The notes below the pieces were generated by a model, which made no database searches, had not been told where the DNA came from, and saw only the letters and a list, made by a program, of their open reading frames with translations. Shown here in pieces: positions 1-6,640 of a stretch of 6,676 nt of DNA. Every line of letters starts with the position of its first letter. Within the stretch, counting starts at the first letter, position 1. Origin of the DNA: Rhizobacter sp. (GTDB lineage: Bacteria; Pseudomonadota; Gammaproteobacteria; Burkholderiales; Burkholderiaceae_C); the NCBI GenBank assembly GCA_025360945.1, contig JANYBE010000352.1:1-6676 (forward strand), read 5' to 3'. A program made the position numbers and the translations under genes.

Positions 1-2
1 CG

Positions 3-305
3 ATCGGCAACACGAGCTTCGTCGCGATTCCGTACAACGCGGCGCACAAGGAGGCGGCGATGGTCGTGGCCGACTTCCTGCTCGAGCCCGCGACCCAGGC
101 GCGCGCGCAGGATCCGACCTGGGGCGGCAACCTGACCGTGCTCGACCTGGCCAAGGTGCCCGCCGCGCAGCGGACGCTGTTCGCTCCGACGGTCGGCATG
201 CCAGGACTGCCAACCAACGACGAGCTGGGCGCGACCTTGCTGGAGCCGCATCCGAGCTGGATGACGCGCATCACAGCCGAGTGGGAGCGTCGCTATTCGC
301 ACTGA
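3..305 (+). CDS. ynjB: ABC transporter substrate-binding protein, YnjB-like (3' end only)
   Basis: Only the last 100 codons are in the window; the frame is open from base 3 and stops at TGA 303-305. Seen: the fragment contains GNTSFVAIPYNAAHKEAA, then ADFLLEPATQA, then a WGGNLTVLDLAKVP stretch, and ends in an aromatic and charged tail (WERRYSH). I recognise this layout as the C-terminal lobe of YnjB-type extracellular solute-binding proteins, where a VAIPYNA segment precedes a helix resembling NFLLSPEAQ and a WG/VLD segment. The complete family members are roughly 380-400 residues, so about three quarters of the gene lies upstream. By family, the protein sits in the periplasm and delivers its solute to the permease encoded 16 bases downstream. 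The ligand is not established for this family. Placement directly ahead of a YnjC-like permease and YnjD-like ATPase supports the call. An ATG at 60 is internal and not the real start. Confidence 0.85.
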   Translation: MGNTSFVAIPYNAAHKEAAMVVADFLLEPATQARAQDPTWGGNLTVLDLAKVPAAQRTLFAPTVGMPGLPTNDELGATLLEPHPSWMTRITAEWERRYSH

Positions 306-321
306 TGCGCCGGTGGGCGTC

Positions 322-2001
322 ATGCGCTGGGCCATTGCGCCCTCGCTGACGATCACCGTCTTCCTGTTGCCGGTCGTGGCCGGACTGATCGGCACCTTGC
401 TTCCGTCCTTCGGCTACTTGCCGGCGATCGGCAGCGAGCACCTCTCGCTTGCGCCGTGGCGCACCCTGATTGAACAGCCCGGTGTGCTCACCTCGGTTCG
501 CCTGAGCCTGCAGACCGGCGTGCTCGCGACCTTGCTTTCGCTTGCGATCGCTGCCGGCTTCTGTGCCCTGGCCGACGACAGCCCGCTGTACCAGCGGCTG
601 TCCGCCCTGGTCTCGCCGATGCTCGCGACGCCGCACGTCGCCGTGGCGATCGGACTCGCGTTCTTGATCGCACCCAGCGGCTGGCTGCTGCGGCTGGTGT
701 CGCCCACGCTCACGGGCTGGGACCGGCCGCCCGGCGATCTGGTCACCGTGCGAGACTCGCAGGGCCTGGCAATGGTGCTAGGCCTGCTCCTGAAGGAAGT
801 GCCCTACCTGATCCTGATGATCACCGCCGCACTTCACCAGGTGCCGCACCGCGCGCTGCGCCGGGTCGGCGCGGCACTCGGCTACCGCACGGCGGCGGCC
901 TGGTTCAAGCTGGTGTTTCCGCTGGTCCACGCACAGCTGCGGCTGCCAGTCTATGCGGTGCTCGCGTTCTCGCTCTCAACGGTCGAGGTCGGCCTGATCC
1001 TCGCGCCGGGCAACCCGCCGCCGCTGGCGCTGCTGGCCGCGCGCTGGTTCGCCGACTACGACCTGCAGCGCTACTTCCCCGCCGCCGCGGCCGCGGTGTT
1101 GCAGGGTCTGCTGGTGCTGGGCGCATTGGCGGTCTGGCGGATCGCGGAATGGTGCGTCGCACGCGCCGGGCGAGCATGGTGCGAACGCGGTCGACGTGGC
1201 GGCGCGATCGTGCCCATCGCCAGCGCCTCGGCCGCGCTCGGTGCACTCGGCCTCGTGCTCGGCATCGGCGCGCTGGTCGGCATGGCCGTGTGGTCATTCG
1301 CACTGGACTGGCGGTTTCCGGAGCTGGTGCCGCAGAGCTTCACTCTGGCGAGCTGGGCCCGCCAGGGGCCCAGAGTCGCGGACACCGTGTGGACCACCGC
1401 GAGCCTGGCGCTCGCGAGCGCGGCGGTCGCGGTGGCGCTAGCGATCGCCTGCCTCGAGAGCGAGACGCGGCGCGGACGCACGCCCACACACCGCGCGCTG
1501 TGGCTGCTCTACCTGCCGCTGCTCCTGCCGCAGATCGCCTTCCTGTACGGCTTCCAGGTGCTGCTCGTGAGGTTTGAGCTCGACGGCGCGTGGCTCGCGG
1601 TAGCCTGGGCGCACCTGGTGTTCGTCCTGCCGTACGCGTTCCTGTCGCTCGCCGACCCGTGGCGCGCACTCGACCCGCGCTATGCGCGCTCGGCCGCGGC
1701 GCTCGGCGCGTCGCCGCTCGCGGTGTTGTGGCAGGTGCGGCTGCCGCTGCTGCTGAAGCCGGTGCTGCTCGCGTTCGCCGTCGGCTGCGCTGTCAGCGTC
1801 GGCCAGTACCTGTCGACGCTGTTCGCCGGTGCCGGCCGCGTCGCCACGCTAACGACCGAGGCGGTCACGTTGTCGTCGGGCGCCGACCCGCGCGTGATGG
1901 GTGTCTACGCGATTCTGCAGGCGCTCATTCCGCTGGTGGTCTACGCAGCCGCCCACCTATTGCCCAAGCTGCGCTACGCGCGCCGACAGGGCATGGCATG
2001 A
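322..2001 (+). CDS. ynjC: Fused two-domain ABC transporter permease, YnjC-like
   Basis: Inner-membrane channel of the importer. From ATG 322 it is 559 residues; a GTG at 313 in the same frame would add three. I prefer ATG because GGTGGG (312-317) lies just before it, but neither start has a strong ribosome site. Seen: many hydrophobic segments and two homologous halves. Each half carries an EAA-type cytoplasmic loop, which is the contact site for the ATPase: the first around residues 178-201 (RRVGAALGYRTAAAWFKLVFP) with its central glycine at 187, the second around 455-478 (ARSAAALGASPLAVLWQVRLP) with glycine at 462. A basic linker near residues 280-293 separates the halves. Most importers use two separate permease chains; having both in one chain is typical of YnjC and the ThiP/FbpB-like group. 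E. coli YnjC is somewhat shorter, about 510 residues. Its stop overlaps the ATPase start by the ATGA at 1998-2001, indicating translational coupling. Confidence 0.9.
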   Translation: MRWAIAPSLTITVFLLPVVAGLIGTLLPSFGYLPAIGSEHLSLAPWRTLIEQPGVLTSVRLSLQTGVLATLLSLAIAAGFCALADDSPLYQRLSALVSPMLATPHVAVAIGLAFLIAPSGWLLRLVSPTLTGWDRPPGDLVTVRDSQGLAMVLGLLLKEVPYLILMITAALHQVPHRALRRVGAALGYRTAAAWFKLVFPLVHAQLRLPVYAVLAFSLSTVEVGLILAPGNPPPLALLAARWFADYDLQRYFPAAAAAVLQGLLVLGALAVWRIAEWCVARAGRAWCERGRRGGAIVPIASASAALGALGLVLGIGALVGMAVWSFALDWRFPELVPQSFTLASWARQGPRVADTVWTTASLALASAAVAVALAIACLESETRRGRTPTHRALWLLYLPLLLPQIAFLYGFQVLLVRFELDGAWLAVAWAHLVFVLPYAFLSLADPWRALDPRYARSAAALGASPLAVLWQVRLPLLLKPVLLAFAVGCAVSVGQYLSTLFAGAGRVATLTTEAVTLSSGADPRVMGVYAILQALIPLVVYAAAHLLPKLRYARRQGMA

Positions 2002-2654
2002 GCGGCCTGGAACCGATCCGCGGCATACTCGGCCTGCGCGATATCCACATCGCACTGGCCGATCGCACGCTGATCCGACAGTTGTCGATCGACATCGCGC
2101 CAGGAGAGATCGTGACCGTGATGGGTGCGAGCGGCGCGGGCAAGTCGAGCCTGCTCGCGTTCATCGGCGGGTTCCTCGCCGCGCCCTTCATCGCGCGCGG
2201 CGACGTGCTCATCGGCGCGCAGCGGCTGAACGGCCTGCTCCCGCACGAACGCGGGGCGGGCATCCTGTTCCAGGACGACCTGCTATTCCCGCATCTGTCG
2301 GTCGCCGGCAACCTGCTCTTTGGCCTGACGCAGACGGTGCGTTCGCGCGCGGCCCGCCGCGAAGCCGCGGACCGCGCGCTCGACGACGCGGGTCTGGTCG
2401 GCTTCGGCGACCGAGACCCGGCCACGCTCTCGGGTGGCCAGCGCGCGCGGGTCGCGCTGCTGCGCACGCTGCTCGCACAGCCGCGCATGCTGCTGCTCGA
2501 CGAGCCTTTCGGCAAGCTCGACGCCGCGCTCCGGGAAGACTTCCGCCACTTCGTGTTCGATCAAGCGCGCCGGCTCTGCCTGCCGACGCTGATGGTGACC
2601 CACGACGCTGCCGATGCCAAAGCCGCGGGCGGTCGTATGTTGGTGCTCGAATGA
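1998..2654 (+). CDS. ynjD: ABC transporter ATP-binding protein, YnjD-like
   Basis: A 218-residue ATPase that powers the YnjC-like permease from the cytoplasmic face. Seen, in order: Walker A GASGAGKS (43-50), Q-loop FQDD with Q92, signature LSGGQ (144-148), Walker B MLLLDEP (164-170) with catalytic Glu169, D-loop FGKLD (171-175), and H-loop THD with His202. All residues needed for ATP hydrolysis are present. The stretches GILFQDDLLF, DPATLSGGQRARVALLRTLLAQP and LLLDEPFGKLDAALR closely match my recollection of E. coli YnjD (which has FSKLD at the D-loop), so orthology is likely. There is no C-terminal regulatory domain; the protein ends soon after the H-loop. The start ATG 1998 overlaps the permease stop, and the ORF being open farther upstream is a GC-rich shadow of ynjC. 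A short AGGG (1988-1991) is the only ribosome-site candidate, so coupling probably drives translation. Confidence 0.93.
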   Translation: MSGLEPIRGILGLRDIHIALADRTLIRQLSIDIAPGEIVTVMGASGAGKSSLLAFIGGFLAAPFIARGDVLIGAQRLNGLLPHERGAGILFQDDLLFPHLSVAGNLLFGLTQTVRSRAARREAADRALDDAGLVGFGDRDPATLSGGQRARVALLRTLLAQPRMLLLDEPFGKLDAALREDFRHFVFDQARRLCLPTLMVTHDAADAKAAGGRMLVLE

Positions 2655-2706
2655 CGCGCTCGGCCACGTCGGCCTCATCATGCGGCCAGCCATCCACGTG
2701 ACCACC

Positions 2707-3354
2707 ATGTTCGACAGACAGACCACCGCACTGATCCGACCGGGCGTCGACGCACTCGCGCGGGTGTTCGTTCGTGCGGGGATCGGCGCGAACGCGTTGA
2801 CGTTCACCGGCCTCGCGGTGGGCTGGCTCGCCGCGGCCGCGATCGCGCTTCAGATGACGCTGACAGGTGCAGCGCTTATCCTGGTCTCGCGCCTCTTCGA
2901 CGGCCTGGACGGAGCGGTGGCGCGCCTGACCGAGCCCACTGACCGCGGCGGCCTTCTGGACATCAGCCTGGACTTCCTGTTCTACCCGGCCATTCCGCTC
3001 GCGTTCGCGGTCGCCGACCCGGCACGCAATGCGCTGACGGCGGCCATCCTGCTGGCAGCGTTCGTCGGCACCGGCACCAGCTTTCTTGCGTTCGCGGTGA
3101 TCGCCGCCAAGCGCGGACTGACGAATGCGGCGTACCCAAACAAGTCGTTCTACTTCCTCGGAGGCCTCACCGAGGCGACCGAGACGCTCGCGTTCTTCAT
3201 CGCGATGTGCATTTGGCCGGCGCAGTTCGCTCTGCTGGCATGCGTGTTCGCGGCGATGTGCGCGGTGACCATCGTCACACGCCTGTACTGGGGCTGGAAG
3301 GCGTTCGCCCCCACGGACGCCGAACGCCGCGACAACCGAAAGAGCCCACGATGA
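2707..3354 (+). CDS. ynjF: CDP-alcohol phosphatidyltransferase family membrane protein, YnjF-like
   Basis: A 215-residue polytopic membrane protein. The family swaps the CMP of a CDP-linked lipid for an alcohol, making phospholipids or related products; the acceptor for YnjF proteins is unknown. Seen: the CDP-OH-P motif at residues 65-89, DGLDGAVAR then GG, LLD and ISLD, with the metal-binding aspartates D65, D68, D85 and D89 plus G69 and R73 all present. About five hydrophobic segments follow. Between AR and the conserved G there are seven residues, one fewer than the usual eight or nine; I recall the same in E. coli YnjF. Segments LDISLDFLFY, FVGTGTSFLAFA and KSFYFLGGLTEATET also match YnjF. 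ATG 2707 gives MFDRQTT, which aligns with the YnjF N-terminus; in-frame ATG 2680 and ATG 2614 are alternatives, none with a clear ribosome site. It starts 52 bases after ynjD and its stop overlaps the next start. Confidence 0.88.
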   Translation: MFDRQTTALIRPGVDALARVFVRAGIGANALTFTGLAVGWLAAAAIALQMTLTGAALILVSRLFDGLDGAVARLTEPTDRGGLLDISLDFLFYPAIPLAFAVADPARNALTAAILLAAFVGTGTSFLAFAVIAAKRGLTNAAYPNKSFYFLGGLTEATETLAFFIAMCIWPAQFALLACVFAAMCAVTIVTRLYWGWKAFAPTDAERRDNRKSPR

Positions 3355-5498
3355 AGTCAGACAAGCGATGGTGGATCCTCAGTGCGCTCGTGCTTGCGGT
3401 GGCTGCCTTCTTCGGCCTCGGCCTCGGCCGCTACCTGAGCCTGGACTTCATCAAAAGCCAGCAAGGCGCCCTCGAAACATGGCGCGCGGCGAACCCGCTG
3501 ATGGCGGCATTGACCTTCTTCGCGGTGTACGTGGCGGTGACCGGCCTGTCGCTGCCCGGGGCGACGATCCTGACCCTCGCCGCAGGCGCGATCTTCGGCC
3601 TGGCGTGGGGGACGCTGATCGCTTCGTTCGCGGCATCGATCGGGGCCGCGCTGGCGTTCCTGGTGTCACGTCTCGTGCTGCGCGACTGGGTTCAATCGAA
3701 GTTCGGCGACCGGCTGGCTTCGATCAACGAAGGAGTGCGCAAGGACGGTGGCTTCTACCTGTTCACGCTTCGCGTCGTGCCCGCCTTCCCGTTCTTCCTG
3801 ATCAACCTGGCGATGGGCCTGACCCACATCGGCACGCTGACCTTCTACTGGGTCAGCCAGCTCGGCATGCTGCTCGGCACCGTGGTCTACGTCAACGCCG
3901 GGACGCAACTTGCGCGCGTCGACAAACTGGCCGACGTGGCCTCGGCCGGCCTGCTGATCTCGCTCGCATTGCTGGGCGTGGTTCCGTTGATCGCGAAGAA
4001 GATCGTCAATGGCTTCAGGGCCCGACAGCTCACGCGGCGCTGGAAGAAGCCAGCGCGTTTCGACCGCAATCTCGTGGTGATCGGTGCCGGCTCGGCGGGA
4101 CTGGTCAGCGCCTACATCGCCGCCGCAGTGAAGGCCAGGGTCACGCTGATCGAGCGCGATCGCCCCGGCGGCGATTGCCTCTACACGGGCTGCGTGCCGT
4201 CGAAGGCCCTGATCCGTTCGGCGCGGCTGCTGTCGGACATCGCCCGCGCGCACGAGTTCGGGCTGCGCGGGGCTCGCGCCGAAGCGGACTTCGCCGATGT
4301 GATGGCCCGCGTGCAGCGCGTGGTGCACGAAATCGAGCCGCACGACTCGGTCGAACGCTACACGCGCCTGGGCGTCGACATGCTGAGAGGCGAAGCGCGC
4401 ATCGTCTCGCCGTGGCAGGTCGACGTCACGCTGGCCAACGGCGGCGTTCAGCAGCTCACCACACGCGCCATCGTGATCGCCACGGGCGCGGCGCCGGTCA
4501 TCCCCGACATCCCAGGCATCGAAGCCACCGGCTACGTCACCTCCGAGACGGTTTGGGCCTGGCGGGCGCTGCCGCAGCGCCTGCTCGTGCTCGGTGGCGG
4601 GCCGATCGGCGCGGAGCTGGCGCAAGCATTCGCGCGGCTCGGCTCGAAGGTGACCCTGCTCGAGATGGGCCCTCGCATCCTGCCGCGCGAAGACGAGGAC
4701 GTGGTCGTGCTGGTGATGCAGCAGTTCGCCTCCGACGGCCTCGACCTGCGGGTTGACCATCGTGCCCTGCGCTTCGAGACCGTCGACGGCGAGAAGCAGC
4801 TCGTCGCGGAGCACCAGGGCCGCGAGGTGCGCATCGCGTTCGACGCACTGCTGGTCGCAGTCGGGCGGGCCGCGCGGCTGCAGGGCTTCGGCCTGGACGA
4901 ACTCGGTGTCGAGTGCGGCAAGACCGTCACGACAAACGCGTTCCTGCAGACGACGTTCCCGAACATCTACGCGGCCGGCGATGTGGCCGGGCCCTACCAG
5001 TTCACGCACACCGCGTCGCACCAGGCCTGGTATGCGGCCGTCAATGCGCTGTTCGATCCGTTCAAGACATTCCGCGTCGACTACCGCGTGATTCCGTCGG
5101 CGACCTTCGTCCAACCCGAGGTCGCGCGCGTCGGGCTGAACGAGCAGGAGGCGCGCGAGAAGAAGGTGCCGGTCGAGGTCACGACTTACTCGCTGGCAGA
5201 TCTGGATCGCGCGATCGCGGACGGCGCGACGCGCGGCTTCGTCAAGGTGCTGACGGAACTGGGCAAGGACAGGATCCTGGGCGTGACCATCGTCGGCGAG
5301 CACGCCGCCGACCTGCTCGCCGAGTACGTACTCGCGATGAAGCACGGCATCGGCCTGAACAAGATCCTCGGCACGATCCACACCTATCCGACGATGGCCG
5401 AGGCCAACAAGTCGGCCGCCGGCGCCTGGAAGCTCGCGCACCAGCCGAAGCGTCTGCTGGCCTTCGCCGAGCGCTTCCATGCTTGGCGGCGCGGATGA
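3351..5498 (+). CDS. Fusion protein: TVP38/TMEM64 (VTT) membrane domain + FAD/NAD(P) disulfide reductase
   Basis: A 715-residue two-part protein. Residues 1-220 form a VTT/DedA-like membrane domain: hydrophobic spans near 7-27, 50-68, 70-106, 135-160, 165-185 and 197-216, with the SLPGATILTLAAGAIFG and RVVPAFPFFLINLAMG segments typical of that superfamily. A basic linker (216-239) should keep the rest in the cytoplasm. Residues 240-715 are a class I pyridine nucleotide-disulfide oxidoreductase: FAD-binding GAGSAG (245-250), redox pair C276/C281 in GGDCLYTGCVPSK, NAD(P)-binding GGGPIGAE (415-422), second FAD motif AAGD (541-544), and a dimerisation domain from about 580. It resembles mercuric reductase but lacks an N-terminal metal-binding HMA domain and the C-terminal Cys-Cys pair, so mercury reduction is unlikely. 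Where glutathione reductase has the HPT base, this has HTYPT (677-681), putting Tyr679 at that position. ATG 3351 overlaps the ynjF stop and is preceded by AAAGAG at 3339-3344. The electron acceptor is unknown. Confidence 0.92.
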   Translation: MKSDKRWWILSALVLAVAAFFGLGLGRYLSLDFIKSQQGALETWRAANPLMAALTFFAVYVAVTGLSLPGATILTLAAGAIFGLAWGTLIASFAASIGAALAFLVSRLVLRDWVQSKFGDRLASINEGVRKDGGFYLFTLRVVPAFPFFLINLAMGLTHIGTLTFYWVSQLGMLLGTVVYVNAGTQLARVDKLADVASAGLLISLALLGVVPLIAKKIVNGFRARQLTRRWKKPARFDRNLVVIGAGSAGLVSAYIAAAVKARVTLIERDRPGGDCLYTGCVPSKALIRSARLLSDIARAHEFGLRGARAEADFADVMARVQRVVHEIEPHDSVERYTRLGVDMLRGEARIVSPWQVDVTLANGGVQQLTTRAIVIATGAAPVIPDIPGIEATGYVTSETVWAWRALPQRLLVLGGGPIGAELAQAFARLGSKVTLLEMGPRILPREDEDVVVLVMQQFASDGLDLRVDHRALRFETVDGEKQLVAEHQGREVRIAFDALLVAVGRAARLQGFGLDELGVECGKTVTTNAFLQTTFPNIYAAGDVAGPYQFTHTASHQAWYAAVNALFDPFKTFRVDYRVIPSATFVQPEVARVGLNEQEAREKKVPVEVTTYSLADLDRAIADGATRGFVKVLTELGKDRILGVTIVGEHAADLLAEYVLAMKHGIGLNKILGTIHTYPTMAEANKSAAGAWKLAHQPKRLLAFAERFHAWRRG

Positions 5499-5501
5499 CC
5501 G

Positions 5502-6626
5502 GTGCGTCACGTGCCTGACAAGCAGCTGCTGTTGCTGGGCGGCGGGCACGCGCACCTGAACCTGCTGCGACGGCTGCGCGGCAAAGCACCGAAGGGCTGG
5601 CAGGTCACACTCGTTTCGCCGCATCCGCGGCAGATCTATTCGGGCATGCTGCCGGGCTGGGTCGCCGGTCACTACGCGCTCGAAGACTGCGCCATCTCGC
5701 TGGTAGGCCTGTGCGAGCGTGCGGGCATCGCGTTCGCGCAGACCACCGCGACCGGGCTGGATCTCGCGCGCGACGAGGTGCTGTGCGCCGACGGCGAACG
5801 CCGGCGTTTCGATCTCGTGTCGATCGACACCGGCCCCGAGCCCGCGCTCTCCGACCTGCTCGGGGCCACCGACCACGCGCTGCCGGTGCGTCCAATCGAG
5901 GGGTTCATTGCAAGGTGGCCCAACATGCAACGCCGCTGGAAAGAGCACACCCGACCCTTCGAGGTCGTCGTCGTCGGCAGCGGCGCGGCGGCGGTCGAAC
6001 TCGCCTTCGCGATACATTCACGCGCTGCCCGCGAGGGAGTGTCAGGCGTGCGCGTCTGCATCGTGGGACGCGACGCCAAACCGCTCGCCGACACGGCGGG
6101 AAGCGCGAGCCGCCGCGCGATGCACCTTCTCCAGGCGCGTGGCATGCAATGGTGCGGAGACCGCACGGCGGTGCAGATCCTGCCCAGGTGCATTCAGTTT
6201 GAGCGTGGGGCCGACCTGCCCTTCGACGCCTGCCTGGTCGCCACTGGCGCGGCGGCGCCGCATTGGCCGCGCGCCGCGGGCCTGTCGACCGACGACGCGG
6301 GGTTCATTCGCGTCGACCGCACCCTGCGCAGCGTCTCTCACCCGCAGGTGTTCGCCGCCGGCGACGTAGCCGCGCATGTAGACACCCGACCGAAATCGGG
6401 TGTGTTTGCGGTGCGTGCCGGCGCGGCACTCGCCGACAACATCCTCGCGGCCTGCCACGGGGCGGCGCTGAGGGAGTGGCGCCCGCAGCGCCGGGCGCTT
6501 TACCTCGTCAGTACCGGAGACGGCCGCGCCATCGCCTCATGGGGCGCGCTGAGCGCCTCCGGTCGCTGGGTGTGGATCTGCAAGGACTGGATCGACCGCG
6601 GCTTCGTGCGGCGCTACCAGGAGTGA
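5502..6626 (+). CDS. FAD-dependent pyridine nucleotide oxidoreductase, SelD-N-terminal-partner type (TIGR03169-like)
   Basis: A 374-residue flavoprotein with two dinucleotide folds. Seen: FAD motif GGGHAHL (13-19), HPRQIYSGMLPGWVAGHY (41-58), NAD(P) motif VVVVGSGAAAVELA (155-168), a second FAD motif FAAGDVA (284-290), the RPKSGVFAVRAG segment (296-307) and a C-terminal GRWVWICKDWIDRGFVRRY. I recognise this set as the oxidoreductase family that in some bacteria is fused to the N-terminus of selenide,water dikinase (SelD) and elsewhere stands alone, as here. It is distantly like type II NADH dehydrogenases but has no CxxxxC redox pair, so it should work by flavin chemistry alone. The third glycine of the usual GxGxxG is His18. 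Start: GTG 5502 lies three bases after the previous stop; GTG 5511 (MPDKQLLLL) is equally possible and neither has a clear ribosome site. Substrate unknown. Confidence 0.88.
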   Translation: MRHVPDKQLLLLGGGHAHLNLLRRLRGKAPKGWQVTLVSPHPRQIYSGMLPGWVAGHYALEDCAISLVGLCERAGIAFAQTTATGLDLARDEVLCADGERRRFDLVSIDTGPEPALSDLLGATDHALPVRPIEGFIARWPNMQRRWKEHTRPFEVVVVGSGAAAVELAFAIHSRAAREGVSGVRVCIVGRDAKPLADTAGSASRRAMHLLQARGMQWCGDRTAVQILPRCIQFERGADLPFDACLVATGAAAPHWPRAAGLSTDDAGFIRVDRTLRSVSHPQVFAAGDVAAHVDTRPKSGVFAVRAGAALADNILAACHGAALREWRPQRRALYLVSTGDGRAIASWGALSASGRWVWICKDWIDRGFVRRYQE

Positions 6627-6640
6627 GGCACGAAGCCGCG
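6597..6640 (+). other. Perfect 13-bp inverted repeat across the last stop codon
   Basis: Arms CGCGGCTTCGTGC (6597-6609) and GCACGAAGCCGCG (6628-6640) are exact reverse complements, separated by 18 bases that contain the TGA stop at 6624-6626. The left arm encodes Arg-Gly-Phe-Val of the flavoprotein tail; the right arm is noncoding on this strand. The transcript could form a very stable hairpin at the gene end. No T-run follows on either strand, so this is not a textbook intrinsic terminator; it may act as a terminator aid, an RNA-decay barrier or a bidirectional signal. The repeat is directly visible; its function is inferred. Confidence 0.6.

Noticed and set aside
48..62. AAGGAGG ahead of an ATG at 60, like a strong ribosome binding site
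   Set aside because: It lies inside the binding-protein gene and encodes a Lys-Glu-Ala stretch of the conserved domain; starting there would give a truncated domain without a signal peptide.
305..349. TGATG overlap giving a 14-codon frame right after the binding-protein stop
   Set aside because: It is in a different frame from the permease and ends after 14 codons; a leader or frameshift is possible but nothing else supports it.
1932..1939. GCTGGTGG, identical to the E. coli Chi site
   Set aside because: Chi sequences differ among bacterial groups and a single match in GC-rich coding DNA is expected by chance.
1590..1997. 136-codon upstream extension of the ynjD frame
   Set aside because: It overlaps the permease gene and reads as Arg/Ala-rich shadow sequence; ATG 1998 gives the expected ABC ATPase N-terminus.
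3207..3350. 48-codon upstream extension of the reductase-fusion frame
   Set aside because: It lies within ynjF and has no membrane or signal character; ATG 3351 has a ribosome-site-like AAAGAG and the ATGA overlap.
3351..5498. Annotation as mercuric reductase (merA)
   Set aside because: The redox pair is similar, but the HMA domain and C-terminal Cys pair are missing and no mer genes are nearby.
3666..6017. A 783-codon open frame on the minus strand
   Set aside because: It lies opposite the reductase fusion and the last flavoprotein, crosses both of them, shows no recognisable domain, and is rich in Arg, Asp, His and Gln as expected for the antisense of GC-rich genes.
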